A DNA stretch of 64,000 bases, taken from assembly GCA_947568835.1 (NCBI GenBank), contig OX387602.1, positions 6,542,570 through 6,606,569 on the forward strand, in the 5' to 3' direction. Of this stretch, positions 39,787 to 64,000 are shown in pieces. The stretch is from Protonemura montana. Its lineage: Eukaryota; Arthropoda; Insecta; Plecoptera; Nemouridae. A program made the translations under genes and the position numbers. The notes beneath the pieces were generated by a model, which worked only from the letters and a program-made list of their open reading frames with translations, searched no databases and was not told the DNA's origin. The number at the start of each line of letters is the position of its first letter. Positions within the stretch are counted from its first letter, which is position 1.

Positions 39787-42700
39787 TCAAAAGTCTTTGT
39801 CCCAGCCGGAAATCTCTTGCGGAGGTACTTCGGTGTTCTTCTTGTACCGATCAAAATGCGATAGATCTGTTGGTCCGCTTATCTGCAAAATAAATACAAA
39901 TTTTGGTTCCACTAGATTGCTTCTGGAAATTGACATAGACATTGTTTTCAGTTGTGTACGGGGAAGGCTAGTTACAAAGTTGAGTTTGACACTATCGGTA
40001 ACTTGACTTTAGCTAAAATAGTTTGCACTAGTTCGTACCGGTTGCACTATCGGCGCCTTCATCGTCCTAGTTCTCAACGCAAGCCAGTCGAACCCTTGAA
40101 ACCACCTGGAAAAAACCCAAAACAAACATTTACCACTTTCCATGTAACAACCCGTCGCCAACTCCACCCGTTAATCTTTTAATCTAGAAAGCACGCACTT
40201 GTGGTTCTTGATATCTTTGACGCCTGCCTTCTGGTAGCCCATTCGCTCCGTCGGTACGGCACGGCACAGGCGTCGGATCAAGTGGGACGCCGGTTTCTGC
40301 ACATACTTGGGAAACGTTACCGCCTCAATGCCCTTCAGGATCAGGTTGTACGTCTTCATGTGGTCGCTGCCCCGGAAGGGAGGTCTGCAAACCGGTGTCA
40401 ATCAATGTAACATGCAAGCAAAGTAGACTCAACCGCGTACCATCAGCCGAAAGTGCTCAGTGTAACTGTAAATAGATGTTTGGATTATTAGATTATTAGA
40501 TTATAAAATTAAAAAGATCAACGGTCTTTAAATATTTGAAGCTTCATGACAAGATTTACTAAATCCAGGATTTAAGCAGATAGTGGAAAATTAAGTTTTT
40601 TAAAGCTTGTTGTCGGCAATCCCATAATTTGACAGATAATTCAAATCCTTTCAATGATTTAAGGCATGAATCTCGACTTTTATTTCTTATTTCCAAGCAC
40701 CATGCCCTATGACATGGAAGTGAGAAGCAACTTTCACAACAGTCTAGCAAGTTTTACAGCTTTGGAACTAAGATAAGACCTCGAGTTTAAATCTTTCTCT
40801 TCGTATTGACTTAAAATGGTGTTTAAAACAATTTCAGTTCATGTAACAATCGCTCTCTGCCCTTTAAGCAGTTCCTATACAGACGGGTTCTCCAACTAAC
40901 CGTCCAGTGAGGAACTCGTGCATGAGCACACCGAGTGCCCAGTAGTCTACGGCGCGGTCATGCCCCTTGTTCAGGATGATTTCAGGAGCGACGTACTCGG
41001 GCGTTCCGGCAAATGTCCATGTCTTACCGCTGGAGCCGAGACTCTTAGCGAAGCCGAAATCTATCTGCAGGGCAGATCAGGATGAAAACCAGTATTACTT
41101 TTAAAAGAGCTCGTCCTAGTTCTGACATTTTCATGGCCTCCAGTCTTGTCTTAACCAACAAAAATATGCAACAGAACTGAATATTTATAAACTTCAGCTG
41201 CAATCCTTCTCCTGGCAATTTCTCCAAGCAAACCCATTTTAAATCCATCACAATAAACACTTTTTTGTCGAAAACCAAGGGCAGTTACAAAATTTTTTAT
41301 GGAGAATCTCGGTGAATAAAAATGCATGGAATTGCTATATTGATATTCGTCACATGTGAAACATGATAAACATGTATGTGAAACAGCACATACTATAAGT
41401 GCAAACCATAGAAAATATGCGGGTCCCGTCCACTCACCATTTTGATATAACCCTGGGTATCTAACAGCAGGTTCTCCGGTTTGAGGTCTCTGAAGATGAA
41501 TCCTTTTCCGTGAAGATATTCCAACGCCTCTATTACACACGCAGTCATGAACCGACCAGTTCGATCGTCGAAGAATCGGTTTTTCTGCAGTAAGGTGAAG
41601 ACGTCCCCGCCGAGACACGGTTCCATAAGGAAGTAAATGTATCGAGTGTCCTTGTACGTCCGGAAGAGTCTGGAGATGAAGGTACAGTCGGTGCATTGCA
41701 TCATGACTGCCTTCTCGTTGTAAGCGTGCTCCTCCTGTTGCTGCTCGACGACGTGCACTTTCTTAAGGCATTTGAGCGCAAAAGTTTGTCGCTTGTCCTT
41801 CGAGTATTGCACTAGCTCGACGCGTCCGAATCCTCCGACACCAAGGGTGCCAATCACCGTCAGGTCTTTCAGCTCGATGTGCGAGTATTCTGAAATTGCG
41901 ACAACCATGAGCAAACTGGCTATCGTATGTAATCTCATTTGCAGGTGGATATGATTAAATATCATCGTTTTAAACAAATTTCAATTCAACCGGGGTTTCA
42001 CACTTCAATGTTGCGGATTCATTTTTACCACACTGCTTTAACTATTTAAAGACCCGAATTAATCCTGGCTCTGCCCTTCGCACTAACCTGATTTTTGCTT
42101 CACTGCTACCGGTGCAATCACCGAAGACTTTGGTGTTGTGCCGTAATTATGTTGCTTCAGTTCCGACAAATGCCCCAGGTAGTTGACGAACGAACTGCAG
42201 ATATAGGAAATCATTCATATTTAAATACCGTGTCGTGATCAGAAATTAAATTAATTTGAGCTTTTTGTCACATTACTACCTATAATTGCCGCTGTGTGCA
42301 CCGTTGCGGTTTGCATCGTTAAAATGAAGTACATTCACGTCCATTACATTATTTATGACCAACGGCCAAACCAAGTTTGTTATAAGTTATCACTTGGCGA
42401 TTTACTACATAACTTCTTTGTTCATCTATGTTTGCTACAATACACCCCTTTCACACAGGCGAGGGGCACACTTCAACTATAGATTGTGGGTGATCGTCTT
42501 AATCAAACATTGAGCCAATTGCGTGAGATGTAAAGTCCCAAGAACGTCAATCTACGACCAGTTGCAGATGACCAGTATGTAGAGAAGGAGCGGAGGGCAT
42601 CGTTGTCGTCTTGGTCTTAGCTTACTCTCGCTCCAGGACGAGGCACTCGACGGCAGGCGCGAGCGCCGTGATGGTAGCCTGACGTAGGTCGTCGTTTATC

Positions 42701-45700
42701 AGTGCCAACTCCCCGAAGAAGTCGCCGCGACCCAGCTTGCCGAACTCCTCCTCCTTGGTCTCTCCTGACAAAATAATCAGGTTGAACTGAAGCATCATGT
42801 CAGTCAACTGAAGACGAGGACGTCAGCAATGAGTTTTACAACTGTTTTAAGTCGGTCTTACTTCCAGGAACCAGATCCAACAAATTTACGTTGTCGAACA
42901 GAGGCGGACATACGCAGGTTTTTACTGTGATTACAATTGGAACACACAACCTGATCAGCCAAATTGTCATTCGTCGATCCATCGTACTGATTAGCATGAT
43001 CAATATTATGCAATATTACGCAATGATTTATTATACAAAAAGACCACAAATCAATTACAACTGATGTCTTTCAGTGTTCAGATATTCTGTGTCTAGCCCC
43101 GGAAGGGATTGAAAGTTCCAAGAAGTGTTGAAGAAAAACGAACGGAATCCGTTATACACTAAGTGAACGTACCTACCCCGATAGCAGTAGATGGTTTCGA
43201 AATTCTCACAGCAGTTTTTCGCCAGTGTTCTAACGGACGGGACAGACAATGGCAACAAAGCATGGGGAAAATAATGGCAGGCGAAGTAGAGTGTCCTCGA
43301 CAGAAGCTACTTACTGATATCCTATCGTATCTGCTACTTATCCTTGACGTAGGTACTTACCAGCGAAATACCAGTGAAATTCCGAGCGTTTTTGTAACTT
43401 GAAACAATTGCCCTTGGCAGTGAATTTTCCTACCTTCAATTCTTTTTGTTATCAGGACGGTACCGCCACTGATTATGTAGAAAGCATCTCCGCGGTCGCC
43501 CTGGGTCACGATTTTGGTTCCTGATGTGTACAATTCCTGCCGGGTAGGAAGAAAATATTTTTCCGTCAAAGAAAGAAATTTTTCTAAATTTCGTAGTCGC
43601 TCTATGTAGTCGGGCACAATGCCTGGTTGTTAGAATCTCTACATATCCACTCCTAATCAGGGAATGTTTAATTCACAATTGCAAAGGCACACAAAGGGCA
43701 TCAATCCGCATTGTTTGAGGCCAACTCACCACTTGCAGTAAGTCGGACATCTTTGTCAGCACTTCGGTGCTGAGTGTCTGCAGCAGAGGAACACTGCGCA
43801 GGAACTTGACCTTCTCTCGAGTCTGTTCGAGCCTCGTGCGCACCATGATCCTCTGGAACTCCCGGCGTTCCAGGACCCAAACCTTCGACGCTTTCAGCAC
43901 TGCAAGGAGCGAAACAGCCAATGAACTTTGGAGAAGAATAATTTCCTAAGAAGCGAGTAATAGTTATGAAAAACATCGAATGAAAAGCGTCTGAGCACTG
44001 ATGCCCGTCATCATGTATTAGGACGATTCCAGTAACGACTCTAGTGGAGTATCCTTATCGTAGTGTAATCCAGCAAGCCAGAACTCCTCAATACCATTAT
44101 CCTTGTCTCAACCAAGCTACAACATTCGTACACAGATTCATGTGAGCAAGAAAGTCGCCACAGAAAATAAGATAATTTTTTCTTCATTTCACCCTTATAC
44201 CGTTGTCGCCCCCTTTGATAAAAGTTCCATTTTCACACGGCAGATGTTTACCTTTAATTGACGCCATCCTCTTGGAGTTGTAGAGTATGGCGAGCTCGCC
44301 GAAGGCCGTTCCCGGGCCGAACTCCCCCAGCTTCCTCCCTCCCTTGTGCACCTCGAACATTCCCTCGGCCGAAACGTACAGATGGGAACCTGGAAGCAAT
44401 CGTTATCTCGATACGTCGTCGCGGAACACAAGAGCTAGTTCTTAGGGATTAACGGATTGAGTCGATTGTGAAAATCAAGATAATTGAATTCCTTACCCGG
44501 TTCGCCTTCGGTGATGACGAAGCTGTTGTCGGCCAAGTCTTTGAGGTACATCGCCTCCACTATGGCGTCGATCTGCGCCGGGTCCAGGTTGTTCAGGAAC
44601 TCGTTGCCCATTATCGCATCTTTGATCAACTTTTCGGAACTGAGATGAGAGAAACTTTATCAATGAGGTTTCGTATTATTTGGGGATATTGGCCTTAATA
44701 TTGACTTTCAAGTCCGGTTGCACATTTGTTAACTATCATATTGACCTAAATGTTGGGCTGAGAGGCTTGAGAGGCCAACATAAATGGCCAAAGAATGCCT
44801 CATTGCTCATCTCGTTGGTTCCTCGCAATGGCATACATCTCTAATGAAATAAAATGGCCTTACCTCGCATCTTTGCTATATCTCCTGGTTTTTATGTCTT
44901 CTCCGGAAAGTATTTCCTTGAACATACTCTCGGCAATGATACCCTCCCTCTTTTTCTGTGGCTGTACCGGTTCGTCATAATGGGGTTCTGAAACCGGTTC
45001 GATGACGATCTCAGGAGCCGGGTTTTCGACGGGCATCGGGGTAGGAACCGGGATCGGTTCCGGTACCAACTGACTGGATTTTCGTGTCTCCGTCGAAGGG
45101 TCCGGCTTAAGGTAGCCATTGTTGTTAATCACTTGTTCCGGTTTATTCTAAACAATAGAAAGGATACATTTACCTACAATTTACAGTCTATAATAATCAC
45201 CTTCATTTCAATAATTATTATTGTTTACGGTAGGAACTTTGCAATGACGTCACATAGACCTATAGGCAATTGTCTGGTCTGTCTCCAGTCGCTTACTGCA
45301 TGTGCTGAAAAGGTTACGCAATTCTACTTTTTTCAAGACAAATAAAAGTAATTACTAATGATTTAGTAGCAATGACGACTTTTACAATTAAATACTCGCA
45401 ATCGTAAACAAGAATGATCGCGCTAACATAAAAACATGATGCGACAAATACCCTTGATAACTTTACAACTGCGCCCACAAATATGATATATTCACGACCA
45501 ATCGGCTCATTTATATCCAAGCTATTTTCTATGGTCATGTTTTCCTCGTTGCTAGCTAGCTTGAAGGGGTAGGTACATATAAAAGTGTCTGCCTTATAAA
45601 ATGTAATAGTAATGGTTGAAATTGACATCATGTTACTGTAATCTGCACAAATCACAACATCTCTCTCATAGTTATGTAAACTTTTTCAGCTAGCGCTATA

Positions 45701-45869
45701 ATCTTTTGTGCATATTTGCACGGCTTGTGATGTCAATCTCAACAAGTCACTGGTTGACGCCTACCGTGTACGAAATAACGCTGCTCTCTCGTTTCGATTT
45801 CGTCGGCGTCGGCGGCAAGTCAAATGTGCCCTTCGAATTTCCGATCGGTATGCAAAGAAAAAACTTCAT
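39787..45869 (-). CDS. cGMP-dependent protein kinase-like (Pkg21D/DG1 type), tandem copy A, 13 exons
   Basis: Paralogue of the kinase at 28938-37535. Model: complement join(39787..39882, 40039..40105, 40199..40384, 40901..41064, 41438..41889, 42088..42194, 42626..42764, 43434..43536, 43730..43899, 44252..44389, 44497..44639, 44864..45147, 45765..45869), 717 aa, all phases matching. Exons 3-13 have the same lengths as the last 11 of copy B, base for base. Exon 1 ([16 protein letters not shown]) joins a Pro/Glu-rich exon 2 ([20 protein letters not shown]) absent from copy B. CNB-A cassette: [19 protein letters not shown] cassette: [15 protein letters not shown], with FGE kept. Kinase motifs: GVGGFGRV (413-420), [32 protein letters not shown]; end SGWDKDF. 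The exon 1 join uses a GTAGGC donor and is the least certain part. Kinase activity is expected. Its activating ligand is uncertain because the cGMP-selective Thr is Met or Gln. Confidence 0.92.
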
Positions 45870-46479
45870 CTCGCCGTGCACTCGTCTTGTCGAAGTGTAC
45901 ACTGACGGAATTCACAGAATACACCAAAGACAGCGAGCACCACCTAGCTACTGATACCACCACTGACGTAGATAATGCACGACAATGGCACAATAAATGG
46001 CATAATACCTAACAGGCACACAAATATTTACAGATCCAGAAGGATCATCTCTCCTTCCGAAGCCGCAGCAGACGATGAAATGCGACGATAGTTTGTTAGG
46101 AAGGGGCAACCTGGCTATCGCTGTCCTTCATCGTGGCCTGTGTGCCTTATCACACAGATATGAACGTACAGGTAGGCCAGCAAAAGAGTCACCAATTAGC
46201 TTAGAGTTGCTGCCAGGTACGTGCTTATGTCTATAAAGTTACTAGCTTCCTGCAGTGAGTGTCTGATTATACATTTACTAGTTGAATAATGGAAATGAGT
46301 CTGATAAGACTTCGAGGCACAAAGAAAAGGAGAAGAGAATGACACATTGCAACGATATTAAAGACAATAATAAAAATTACAATTTCCAATTGCTTGCGAA
46401 ATGCTTAAAAAACGGCGTAAAGTTTTATTTGTTTTTACGGTTGATCGCATATAAAATAGAGTATACATTATTGGTATCA
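45870..46479 (-). promoter_or_regulatory. Spacer between SUR-like gene and PKG copy A, with duplicated promoter block
   Basis: Bases 45870-46010 match the copy B 5' flank. The remainder holds the 3' UTR of the transporter gene. No ORF of interest is seen. Confidence 0.5.

Positions 46480-64000
<17,521 letters not shown>

Noticed and set aside
45765-45869. Copy A first exon as a mere fossil of the copy B start
   Set aside because: It has an in-phase GTAGGC donor leading to AATAAACCGG after a good acceptor, and the upstream block is conserved with copy B. I kept it as coding, though it needs transcript support.

Overview
The window is animal nuclear DNA, most likely from an arthropod and probably an insect. 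It is AT-rich, its genes have many GT-AG introns, and it carries several families of dispersed retroelements. Spliced exons read by eye reconstruct eight genes. In each multi-exon gene the exon phases join without a frame break, which supports the models. The best family matches are arthropod-type proteins: a Pkg21D-like cGMP-dependent kinase, a Mondo factor and a sulfonylurea-receptor-type ABC transporter. I cannot name the species.

Layout, left to right. NDUFB11 (+, 85-537) faces the Golgi stacking protein GORASP (-, 908-2793), and their 3' ends nearly touch. After about 2.4 kb with no recognisable gene comes ribosomal protein S6 kinase (-, 5181-9355). It lies head-to-head with RPAIN, an RPA-interacting protein (+, 9997-11128). 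From 11.1 to 16.1 kb is a repeat-rich gap with one unrecognised short ORF. The Mondo/ChREBP-type bHLH-Zip factor (-, 16140-28426) has 17 exons. Two tandem paralogues of a Pkg21D-like kinase follow, copy B (-, 28938-37535) and copy A (-, 39787-45869). The right end is a sulfonylurea-receptor-like ABCC transporter (-, 46480 to beyond 64000), whose first exon(s) lie outside the window.

The two kinases arose from one segmental duplication. The duplicated unit ran from the kinase 3' flank to the last exon of the transporter. A decayed copy of that transporter exon remains between the kinases at about 38.4 kb. Copy A has a separate first exon and a Pro/Glu-rich second exon. In copy B these are fused and about 65 residues are missing. 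In both copies the Thr that gives cGMP selectivity in each cyclic-nucleotide site is replaced (Met in site A, Gln in site B). Copy B has also lost the ribose-binding Glu of site B.

Mobile elements sit mainly in introns and gaps. They are four copies of a 5S-rRNA-derived SINE, four copies of a tRNA-derived family (three of them folded back into hairpins), a dead Penelope-like element with GIY-YIG endonuclease in a copy B intron, a 5'-truncated LINE tail, and a pair of unclassified repeats of about 500 bp.

Functionally the window groups nutrient and energy signalling genes (S6K, Mondo, a KATP-channel-type subunit, cyclic-nucleotide kinases). Whether that grouping means anything cannot be judged from the sequence alone.
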